A stretch of 64,000 bases of DNA, from contig NZ_JANHMP010000001.1 of assembly GCF_024609265.1 (NCBI RefSeq), positions 1,302,001 through 1,366,000 of the forward strand, written 5' to 3'. Both the position numbers and the translations under genes were made by a program. Below the pieces are notes generated by a model. That model was given only the letters and a program-made list of their open reading frames with translations. It searched no databases and was not told the origin of the DNA. Positions 50,321-57,886 of the stretch are shown one piece after another. This stretch comes from Geothrix campi. Lineage in GTDB: Bacteria; Acidobacteriota; Holophagae; Holophagales; Holophagaceae. The stretch's first letter is position 1. Every line of letters starts with the position of its first letter.

Positions 50321-50332
50321 GGTCAAATGACC
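50321..50332. promoter_or_regulatory. Second dyad near the OMP promoter
   Basis: GGTCA-AA-TGACC inverted repeat, about +6 to +17 relative to the predicted minus-strand start. It shares the TGACC half-site with the main operator at 50360-50375, so the same repressor could bind both. Confidence 0.45.
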
Positions 50333-50345
50333 CATAATCGAAACC

Positions 50346-50389
50346 AATTTAATAGGACGATTGACCTATGTCAATAGTAAATATATACA
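50346..50389. promoter_or_regulatory. Overlapping divergent sigma-70 promoters with shared operator
   Basis: Plus strand: TTGACC (50361-50366), 17 bases, TATACA (50384-50389), driving the TetR-RND operon. Minus strand: TTGACA (50374-50369), 17 bases, TAAATT (50351-50346), driving the OMP gene. Both -35 boxes lie in the perfect inverted repeat ATTGAC-CTAT-GTCAAT (50360-50375), the natural site for the adjacent TetR repressor. The whole 261-base gap is strikingly AT-rich. Further weak dyads are GTCG-AA-CGAC (50484-50493) and AATC-GGTT-GATT (50462-50473). Confidence 0.65.
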
Positions 50390-50507
50390 CATTTTTTTAG
50401 ATTTTTATAACAATTTAACTTGTTTAGTTAAGATTTTAAAAAAGCCTTGTCGAGATGATTCAATCGGTTGATTCTTTTATTCGGTCGAACGACTAAGGCG
50501 ATGTCTC

Positions 50508-51167
50508 ATGTTTCCCTCCGACACCACACCCTGCCCTGACACCCGCGACGCCCTGCTTGAAGCGGCCTTGGCCTGCTTCGCCAAGTACGGCTATGACGCC
50601 ACCTCCATCCGGCTCGTGGCGTCCATGGCGGGCAAGAACTCGTCCCTCATCTCGTACTACTTCAAGGGCAAGGAAGGGCTGTACCGGGAAGTCTTCCGCT
50701 ACCTGCTGACCCACTTCTCGGCCAAGACGAGTGCAGAGGACGCGCAGGGCCCGGCCCAGGTTCCGGCGGGCCCCATGGCTGGGCGCGCACGGCTCCGCGC
50801 CCACATCCGCAAGATCCTCCGCGAGGTGGACGCCCACTTCGACGCCTCGGATCCCCTGCGAGAACCCGCTTCGCGCCTGTGGCTGAGCGAACTCCAGTCC
50901 CCCAGGCACGAGGTCAGGGACCTTCTGCAGGCGCGCATGGAGCCCTTCGTGCGCGAGGCCCGCGCCTGCCTCCTCGCCGTCCGCCCCGACCTGACCCACG
51001 AGGAAGTCGACTTCTGGGGCATCACCCTCCACGGCAGCTGCATCCACCACGCGCTGATGGGCGAAATCACCGGTCTGGCCTGGACATCGGCCGACCCTTC
51101 GCTGTCCCTCGACACCATGGCGGACCGCTTGGCTGATTTCACTTATCACGGCCTCAGCCAGCGCTGA
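50508..51167 (+). CDS. TetR-family regulator (2), first gene of RND operon
   Basis: 219 aa. HTH RDALLEAALACFAKYGYDAT and SSLISYYFKGKEGLYREVF; C-terminal domain PLREPASRLWLSELQSPRHEV as in CerR-like TetR repressors of efflux pumps. Precedes the adaptor gene by 76 bases in the same direction. Likely represses its own operon and the divergent OMP through the dyads at 50321 and 50360. Confidence 0.93.
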   Translation: MFPSDTTPCPDTRDALLEAALACFAKYGYDATSIRLVASMAGKNSSLISYYFKGKEGLYREVFRYLLTHFSAKTSAEDAQGPAQVPAGPMAGRARLRAHIRKILREVDAHFDASDPLREPASRLWLSELQSPRHEVRDLLQARMEPFVREARACLLAVRPDLTHEEVDFWGITLHGSCIHHALMGEITGLAWTSADPSLSLDTMADRLADFTYHGLSQR

Positions 51168-51243
51168 TACTAACGGTCCGTCGTTCTTGATTCCCCACTC
51201 AGGTAACCAGATTTTTCTCAGGCCTCTTCTTTGGAGTACTCCC

Positions 51244-52401
51244 ATGCAGACCCCCTATCGAGGCGGAATGATCTTCCTCGCCGGTGCCCTGGTGGCAGGC
51301 GTGCTGACCGTCGGGTGCGGCAAGAAGGAGCAGGCCAAAGCCACCCCTGAAGTCGCCGTGGTGACTCTGCAGCCCGAGCGGGTGGCCATCACCTCCGAAC
51401 TGCCTGGACGCACCTCGGCCTACCTCATGGCCGAAGTCCACCCCCAGGTGAACGGCATCATTCAGCAGCGGCTCTTCATCGAGGGCGCTGACGTGAAGCA
51501 GGGCGACGTGCTCTACCAGATCGACCCCAGGCCCTACCAGGCCGCCTATGACACGGCCGCGGCGGCCCTCGCCCGGGCCGAGGCCAACCTCCCCGCCATC
51601 CGGAAGCGCGCCGAGCGGTTCAAGGAACTGCTCAGCGTCAATGCCGTGGGCCAGCAGGACTATGAGGACGCGGCCGCCGCCCACAAGCAGGCCGAAGCCG
51701 AGGTCCAGGCCCTGAAGGCCGGCGCCGAATCCGCCCGGATCAACCTCGGCTACACCCGCATCACGGCGCCGATCTCGGGCCGCATCGGCAAGTCGAACGT
51801 GACTCCCGGCGCCCTGGCGGCGGCCTACCAGGGTCCGGCCTTCACCACCATCCAGCAGCTGGACCAGGTCTACGTGGATTCCCCGCAGTCCAGTTCCATC
51901 CTGCTGGGGATCCAGCGGAACCTGGCCACGAACCGGATCAAGGGCAGCGCCAGCCAGGCCAAGGTGAAGCTCCTCCTGGAGGACGGCACCCCCTATCCCC
52001 TGCAGGGCATCCTGAAGTTCTCCGATGTCACCGTGGACCCGAGCACGGGCTCGCAGATCCTCCGCATGGTGTTCCCGAATCCCCGCCACATCCTGCTGCC
52101 GGGCATGTACGTCCGCGCCATCGTGGAAGAGGGCGTGGCCGAACAGGCCATCCTCGTGCCACAGCAGGGCGTCACCCGCGATCCCAAGGGCAACGCCATC
52201 GCCATGGTCGTGGATGGCTCCGACAAGGTGGAGCAGCGGACGCTCAAGGTGGATCGCGCCATCGGATCCAAGTGGCTGGTGCTCGAAGGCCTCAGCGCCG
52301 GAGACCGGGTGATCCTGGAAGGTCTCCAGAAAGTCCGGCCCGGCGTCGCCGTGAAGGTCCTGCCCTTCGGGGCCAAGCCCGCCCCCGCGGCTGCGAAGTA
52401 G
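51244..52401 (+). CDS. RND efflux periplasmic adaptor (AcrA/MexA-like lipoprotein)
   Basis: 385 aa. Lipoprotein signal with Cys in VLTVGCGKKE, beta-barrel/lipoyl/hairpin/lipoyl order: RTSAYLMAEVHPQVNGIIQQ, FIEGADVKQGDVLYQIDPRPY, a coiled hairpin, YTRITAPISGRIGKS, and a C-terminal membrane-proximal domain. Acts as the bridge of a tripartite pump. The ATG at 51244 follows GGAG. Confidence 0.94.
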   Translation: MQTPYRGGMIFLAGALVAGVLTVGCGKKEQAKATPEVAVVTLQPERVAITSELPGRTSAYLMAEVHPQVNGIIQQRLFIEGADVKQGDVLYQIDPRPYQAAYDTAAAALARAEANLPAIRKRAERFKELLSVNAVGQQDYEDAAAAHKQAEAEVQALKAGAESARINLGYTRITAPISGRIGKSNVTPGALAAAYQGPAFTTIQQLDQVYVDSPQSSSILLGIQRNLATNRIKGSASQAKVKLLLEDGTPYPLQGILKFSDVTVDPSTGSQILRMVFPNPRHILLPGMYVRAIVEEGVAEQAILVPQQGVTRDPKGNAIAMVVDGSDKVEQRTLKVDRAIGSKWLVLEGLSAGDRVILEGLQKVRPGVAVKVLPFGAKPAPAAAK

Positions 52402-52413
52402 AGGAGCCGCACC

Positions 52414-55400
52414 ATGGTCAATTTCTTCATCGACCGGCCGATCTTCGCCTGGGTGGTGGCCATCATCATCATGCTGGCCGGAGTCCTCGCCATCCGGGCC
52501 CTGCCTGTGTCCCAGTATCCTCCCGTGGCCCCGCCTTCGATCACGGTGGCCGCCTATTACCCGGGAGCCTCGGCCAAGACGGTGGAGAACACCGTCACCC
52601 AGATCATCGAACAGAAGATGACCGGGCTCGACAACCTGCTCTATTTCTCCGCGACCAGCGACTCTTCGGGCCGCGGCACCGTCACCCTGACCTTCAAGCC
52701 GGGCACCGACCCGGACGTGGCCTGGGCCAAAGTCCAGAACAAGCTGGAAACAGCCAAGCCGCTCATGCCGCAAGCGGTCCAGCAGATGGGCATCCAGGTC
52801 ACCAAGTCCACCCGCAACTTCTTCATGATCGTCGCGATCCGTTCCGAGGACGGCAGCCTCAATTCCGACGATCTGCGCGACTACATGTCCTCCAACATCG
52901 AAGCGGTGCTGGCCCGGGTCGAGGGCGTGGGCGAGGTCATGTCCTTCGGCTCCCAGTACGCCATGCGGCTCTGGCTGAACCAGGACAAGCTGGCCAGCTA
53001 TCGCCTCACGCCCAACGACGTCCGGACAGCCGTCAGGGCCTACAACGCCCAGATCTCCGCGGGCCAGGCCGGCGGCCTGCCCGCCGTGAAGGGCCAGCAG
53101 CTGAACGTGACCGTCAACGTCCAGGAACTCATGCAGACCCCGGAACAGTTCGGGGACATCCCCCTGCGCATCAATCCGGATGGCTCCACGGTCCATCTCC
53201 GGGATGTGGCCCGGATCGAGCTGGGCACCGAAAACTACGGTTCTGAAACCAGCCTCAACGGGAAGCCCGTGGCCGGCATGATCATCCGCCTGGCCTCCGG
53301 AGCGAACGCCCTGGATACCTCCAAACTCATCAAGGCCAAGATGGACGAGATGTCCAAGTTCTTTCCGGCCGGCGTGACGGTGGCCTACCCCTACGAAACC
53401 ACCCCGTTCGTGAGCGTAGCCATCGAGGAGGTGGTGAAGACCCTGATCGAGGCCGTGGTCCTGGTCTTCCTGGTGATGCTGCTCTTCCTCGGCAACTTCA
53501 GGGCCACCCTGATCCCCACCATCGCCGTTCCGGTGGTGCTGCTGGGCACCTTCGCCGTGATCCAGTACACGGGCATGTCCATCAACATGCTCACCATGTT
53601 CGCCATGGTGCTGGCCATCGGCCTGCTGGTGGACGACGCCATCGTGGTGGTGGAGAACGTCGAACGGGTCATGCATGACGAGGGCCTCCCGGTGCTGGAG
53701 GCCACCCGCAAATCCATGACCCAGATCACCGGCGCCCTGATCGGCATCGGCCTGGTACTATCGGCCGTCTTCGGCCCCATGGCCTTCTTCGAAGGGTCCA
53801 CCGGTGTCATCTACCGGCAGTTCTCCCTCACCCTCATCACCGCCATGCTGCTGTCGGTGGTGGTGGCCCTGATCCTGACCCCCTCCCTCTGCGTCACCTT
53901 CCTGAAGTCCGTGCCCAAAGGCCACGAAGCGGCCGAGAGTGGCTGGAAGGTCACCCGGCCCTTCTTCATGTGGTTCGATCGGACCTACTACCGCTTCCGC
54001 GATATCTTCACCGGCCAGCTGGAGCGGGTGCTCGGCAAGCGCGCTCGTTATGTCGCCATCTATGCGGCGATCGTCCTGGTGACGGGCTTGCTGTTCCTGC
54101 GCCTGCCCACAGCCTTCCTGCCGGAGGAGGACCAGGGAATCCTCATGGCCATGGTCCAGCTCCCAGCGGGGGCTCCCCTGGAGCGGACCGAAGCGGTCAT
54201 GAAGGAGGTCCAGAAGCACTTCATGGAAAACGAGAAGGACGCGGTGGATTCCATCATGTCCGTGTCCGGCTTCAGCATGGCCGGAGTGGGCCAGAACAAT
54301 GGCATGGCCTTCCTCAAGCTGAAGGACTGGAAGCAGCGCAATCGTTCGGAGCTCAGGGTTGCCGCCGTCGTGAAGCGGGCCATGGGCAAGCTGATGGCCC
54401 GCCGGGATGCCCTGGCCTTCGTGTTCGCCCCCCCGGCGATCCTCGAGATGGGCAGCGCCACCGGGTTCGATTTCCAGTTGGAGGACCGGGGTGGCGTCGG
54501 CCACGCGAAGCTCATGGAAGCCCGCAACACGCTCCTCGGCATGGCCGCCAAGGACCCCAACCTGAAGAGCGTGCGACCGGTCGGCGCGGACGACCAGCCG
54601 GAATACAACGTCCAGATCGACCAGGACCGGGCGGGTGCCCTTGGGGTTTCGGCCGCGGCCATTGCCGATGCCCTCTCCAGTTCCTGGGGTGGCTCCTACG
54701 TGAATGACTTCATCAACCAGGGCCGGGTCAAGCGCGTCTACATGCAGGCCGATGCCCCCTTCCGGATGCAGTTGGAGGACCTGAACCGGATCTATGTCCC
54801 CAACAATGCAGGCGGGATGGTGCCTTTCTCGGCGTTCGCCAAGGGTGAATGGACCCAGGGTTCCCCGAACCTTCAGCGCTACAACGGCTATCCGGCCATC
54901 AACATCAATGGGGAGCCGGCCCTCGGCAAGAGCACCGGGGACGCCATGCGGGCCATGGAGGACATCGCCGCGAAGCTGCCGAACGGCATCGGCTTCGAGT
55001 GGACGGGGCTCTCCTTCCAGGAGCGCCAGGCGGGATCCCAGGCCCCGGCCCTCTACGCCTTCTCGGTCCTGGTCATCTTCCTGTGCCTTGCCGCCCTTTA
55101 CGAAAGCTGGTCCATCCCCTTCTCGGTCCTGCTGATCCTCCCCCTCGGGGTGTTCGGCGCGGTGGCGGCAACCTGGGGCCGCGGGTTATCCAGCGACGTC
55201 TATTTCCAGATCGGCCTGCTGACCACCCTCGGCCTGGCCGCGAAGAACGCCATCCTCATCGTGCAGTTCGCGCAGGAGCTCATCGCCCAGGGCAGCGGAC
55301 TCGTCGAAGCGGCCATCGAGGCTTCCCGAATGCGGTTGCGCCCGATCCTGATGACCTCCCTGGCCTTCACCTTCGGCGTGCTGCCGATGGCCATGACCAC

Positions 55401-55584
55401 CGGCGCGGGAGCCGCGGCCCAGAACGCCATCGGCACGGGAGTGGTTGGCGGGATGCTGACCGCCACCTTCATCGCCGTCTTCTTCATCCCCCTGTCCTAC
55501 GTCCTGATCAGCCAGTGGTTCAAGAAGAAGGATCCGGAACCTGCCCCTGCACGTGTCGCGGCTTCCGAGGAGACGCAGCCATGA
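52414..55584 (+). CDS. RND inner-membrane efflux transporter (AcrB/MexB, HAE1 type)
   Basis: 1056 aa, full length. Opens MVNFFIDRPIFAWVVAI. The TM4 proton-relay pair is in GLLVDDAIVVVENVERV. Periplasmic blocks PGASAKTVENTVTQIIEQ and SSDSSGRGTVTLTF-like sequence match HAE1 drug pumps; the C-terminal TM bundle has GLAAKNAILIVQFAQE and RLRPILMTSLAF. Trimeric proton-driven drug exporter. Adaptor gap 12 bases; the stop overlaps the outer-membrane factor start. Confidence 0.96.
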   Translation: MVNFFIDRPIFAWVVAIIIMLAGVLAIRALPVSQYPPVAPPSITVAAYYPGASAKTVENTVTQIIEQKMTGLDNLLYFSATSDSSGRGTVTLTFKPGTDPDVAWAKVQNKLETAKPLMPQAVQQMGIQVTKSTRNFFMIVAIRSEDGSLNSDDLRDYMSSNIEAVLARVEGVGEVMSFGSQYAMRLWLNQDKLASYRLTPNDVRTAVRAYNAQISAGQAGGLPAVKGQQLNVTVNVQELMQTPEQFGDIPLRINPDGSTVHLRDVARIELGTENYGSETSLNGKPVAGMIIRLASGANALDTSKLIKAKMDEMSKFFPAGVTVAYPYETTPFVSVAIEEVVKTLIEAVVLVFLVMLLFLGNFRATLIPTIAVPVVLLGTFAVIQYTGMSINMLTMFAMVLAIGLLVDDAIVVVENVERVMHDEGLPVLEATRKSMTQITGALIGIGLVLSAVFGPMAFFEGSTGVIYRQFSLTLITAMLLSVVVALILTPSLCVTFLKSVPKGHEAAESGWKVTRPFFMWFDRTYYRFRDIFTGQLERVLGKRARYVAIYAAIVLVTGLLFLRLPTAFLPEEDQGILMAMVQLPAGAPLERTEAVMKEVQKHFMENEKDAVDSIMSVSGFSMAGVGQNNGMAFLKLKDWKQRNRSELRVAAVVKRAMGKLMARRDALAFVFAPPAILEMGSATGFDFQLEDRGGVGHAKLMEARNTLLGMAAKDPNLKSVRPVGADDQPEYNVQIDQDRAGALGVSAAAIADALSSSWGGSYVNDFINQGRVKRVYMQADAPFRMQLEDLNRIYVPNNAGGMVPFSAFAKGEWTQGSPNLQRYNGYPAININGEPALGKSTGDAMRAMEDIAAKLPNGIGFEWTGLSFQERQAGSQAPALYAFSVLVIFLCLAALYESWSIPFSVLLILPLGVFGAVAATWGRGLSSDVYFQIGLLTTLGLAAKNAILIVQFAQELIAQGSGLVEAAIEASRMRLRPILMTSLAFTFGVLPMAMTTGAGAAAQNAIGTGVVGGMLTATFIAVFFIPLSYVLISQWFKKKDPEPAPARVAASEETQP

Positions 55585-57071
55585 TGCCGCTCAAAACCTG
55601 GTCCCTCCTTCCCCTCGCCCTGGCCACCATGGGTTGCGTCTCCATGGCGCCGAGGTACCACACCCCTGAGCCGCCCGTTCCCAAGGCCTGGCCTGAAGGG
55701 CCTTCATACAAGGCCGTGGCCGGAACCCCCGGTCCGGCGGCCACCGACATCGCCTGGCAGGACTTCTTCGTGGACCCAGGCCTGCGGAAGGTGCTCGACC
55801 TCGCCCTCCGCAACAACCGGGATCTCCGCATCGCGGCGCTGAACACCGAGAAGGCCCGGGCCTATTACCGCATCCAGCGGGCCGACCTGCTTCCCAAGGT
55901 CAATGCCTTCGCCCAGGGGACCAAGCAGCGCCTGCCCGCCAGCGTCTCCGGGACCGGCCAATCGATCGTGGTCGAACAGGACTCGGTTGGCGTGGGGATC
56001 AGCGCCTGGGAACTGGATTTCTTCGGGCGCGTCCGGAGCTTGAAGAACCAGGCCCTGGAACAGTACCTCGCCTCTGAACAGGCGCGGAACAGCGCCCAGG
56101 TCTCCCTGCTGGCCGAAGTGGCCAACGTGTATTTCGCCCTCGCCGCCGATCGCGACAGCCTGAAGCTCGCCCAGGACACCCTGGTGAACCAGGAGGCCGC
56201 CTACAAGCTCGTCCACCGCCGCTTCGAGGTCGGCGCCTCCTCCGAGCTCGATTCCTATCGGGCCCAGGTCAGCGTGGAAACCGCGCGGGGTGATGTCGCC
56301 CGGTACACCCGCACCGTGGCCATGGATGAAAATGCGTTGCGCCTCCTGGTCGGCGCCCCGGTGCCCGTGGAATGGCTGCCGGAGGCACTCGGCACCGTGC
56401 CCTCGCTGAAGGAGGTCGCCCCTGGGCTGCCCTCAGAGACGCTGACGCGACGCCCGGACATCCTCATGGCCGAGAACCAGCTCAAGGCCGCCAACGCCAA
56501 CATCGGCGCTGCCCGGGCCGCCTTCTTCCCCCGCATCGCGCTCACGACGAACGTCGGCACCATGGGCAGCGAGCTGTCCGGATTGTTCAAGTCCGGGTCC
56601 TATGCCTGGGCCTTCTCCCCCCAGATCGTCCTCCCGATCTTCGATACGGGCGCGCGACGGGCGAACCTCAAGGTGGCCAACGCCAACCGGGATATCTATC
56701 TGGCCCAGTACGAGAAGGCCATCCAGGTGGCCTTCCGGGAAGTCGCCGACGCCCTCGCCACGAGGGGAACGCTCGACGAGCAGCTGGCCGCCCAGGAAGC
56801 GCTCACCCAGGCCCTGGAAGGAACCTACCGTCTCGCCCAGGCCCGCTACACGGCGGGGATCGACGGCTACCTGGGAGTCCTGGATGCCCAGCGCTCCCTC
56901 TACGCCGCGCAACAAGGGCTCATTGCGGTCCGCCAGGCCAAGCTCGGCAACCTGATCAGCCTCTACAAGGTCCTGGGCGGGGGCTGGAACACCGCCGAAC
57001 CGGCCCAGGCCGCCCAGGCAGCCCCAACCACTCCAGCCGCCAACCCAGCCAAGGGCGACCCGGCTTCCTGA
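55581..57071 (+). CDS. RND outer-membrane channel lipoprotein (OprM/NodT family)
   Basis: 496 aa. N-terminal lipoprotein-like signal with Cys in LATMGCVSMAPRY, the family PxVPxxWPE-like opening (PPVPKAWPEGPSY), two OEP repeats (ALNTEKARAYYRIQRADLLPK and RRPDILMAENQLKAANANIG-like block). Ends in a Pro/Ala tail. The ATG at 55581 overlaps the pump stop (ATGA). Completes the TetR-adaptor-pump-channel operon. Confidence 0.94.
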   Translation: MMPLKTWSLLPLALATMGCVSMAPRYHTPEPPVPKAWPEGPSYKAVAGTPGPAATDIAWQDFFVDPGLRKVLDLALRNNRDLRIAALNTEKARAYYRIQRADLLPKVNAFAQGTKQRLPASVSGTGQSIVVEQDSVGVGISAWELDFFGRVRSLKNQALEQYLASEQARNSAQVSLLAEVANVYFALAADRDSLKLAQDTLVNQEAAYKLVHRRFEVGASSELDSYRAQVSVETARGDVARYTRTVAMDENALRLLVGAPVPVEWLPEALGTVPSLKEVAPGLPSETLTRRPDILMAENQLKAANANIGAARAAFFPRIALTTNVGTMGSELSGLFKSGSYAWAFSPQIVLPIFDTGARRANLKVANANRDIYLAQYEKAIQVAFREVADALATRGTLDEQLAAQEALTQALEGTYRLAQARYTAGIDGYLGVLDAQRSLYAAQQGLIAVRQAKLGNLISLYKVLGGGWNTAEPAQAAQAAPTTPAANPAKGDPAS

Positions 57072-57083
57072 TCGCGCGGCTCC

Positions 57084-57803
57084 TCACTTCCCCTTGACCA
57101 TCGGCACGAACCGCACCGGCAGCACCCCCTGGCGTTTCATCCCCGCGGTCGTCTTCCGAAGGAGATACAGCTCCTGGGCCCCCCACCGGGAACCCACGGG
57201 GATGATCATCCGCCCTCCTTCCTTGAGCTGATCCACCAGGGCCTGGGGCACATCTTCCGGGGCGCAGGTGACGATGATGGCGTCGAAGGGGGCCGCCTCG
57301 GGCCAGCCGTGGTAGCCATCCCCGGCGCGGACCTTCACGTTGGCGTAGCCGAGCCGCTTGAGATCCGCCGCAGCCCTCTGGGCCAGGGGCTCCACGATCT
57401 CCATGGTGTAGACCTCCGCCACCAGGCAAGCCAGCACAGCGGCCTGATAGCCCGATCCCGTGCCGATTTCCAGCACACGATCCCCGGGCTTGGGAGCCAG
57501 GGCTGCCGTCATGAAAGCCACGATGTACGGCTGGGAGATGGTCTGGCCATAGCCGATGGGCAGGGGCCAGTCGTCGTAGGCCTCGCCGCGCTGCCCGACC
57601 GGGATGAATTCGTGCCGGGGCACCTGGCCCATGGCCTCGAGCACCCGGGGATCCGCGATGCCCCGGGCGACGATCTGCTCGTGCACCATGCGTGCCCGCG
57701 CTGGGACATAGTCCACCGCTTCCGCAGGCGCGGCGGGACGGGCGGGTTCCGGGTTGCAGCCCCCGAGGGTCAGCATCAGGGCCACTCCCAGATGCTTGCG
57801 CAT
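57084..57803 (-). CDS. pcm: Exported protein-L-isoaspartate O-methyltransferase (lipoprotein)
   Basis: 239 aa. PCMT core: MVHEQIVARGIADPRVLEAM, FIPVGQRGEAYDDWPLPIG, QTISQPYIVAFMTAAL, VLEIGTGSGYQAAVLA (SAM site) and MIIPVGSRWGAQELYLL. It repairs isoaspartyl residues. Unusually, it starts with a lipoprotein-type signal, RKHLGVALMLTLGGCNPEP, so the enzyme should sit in the periplasm. Confidence 0.9.
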   Translation of the reverse strand: MRKHLGVALMLTLGGCNPEPARPAAPAEAVDYVPARARMVHEQIVARGIADPRVLEAMGQVPRHEFIPVGQRGEAYDDWPLPIGYGQTISQPYIVAFMTAALAPKPGDRVLEIGTGSGYQAAVLACLVAEVYTMEIVEPLAQRAAADLKRLGYANVKVRAGDGYHGWPEAAPFDAIIVTCAPEDVPQALVDQLKEGGRMIIPVGSRWGAQELYLLRKTTAGMKRQGVLPVRFVPMVKGK

Positions 57804-57838
57804 GGTACGAGGGTACCCCTTTCAGGCCTTCACGCCAC

Positions 57839-57868
57839 CGCGCCTTCCTGGCCAGCCAGGAAGGCGCG
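57839..57868. terminator. 13-bp hairpin between VIT/VWA gene and pcm
   Basis: Perfect stem CGCGCCTTCCTGG/CCAGGAAGGCGCG with a 4-base loop, just downstream of the VIT/VWA stop on the minus strand. No U-tract. Terminator or mRNA 3'-end stabiliser. Confidence 0.6.
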
Positions 57869-57886
57869 TAAAGCGAATCATTTGGC

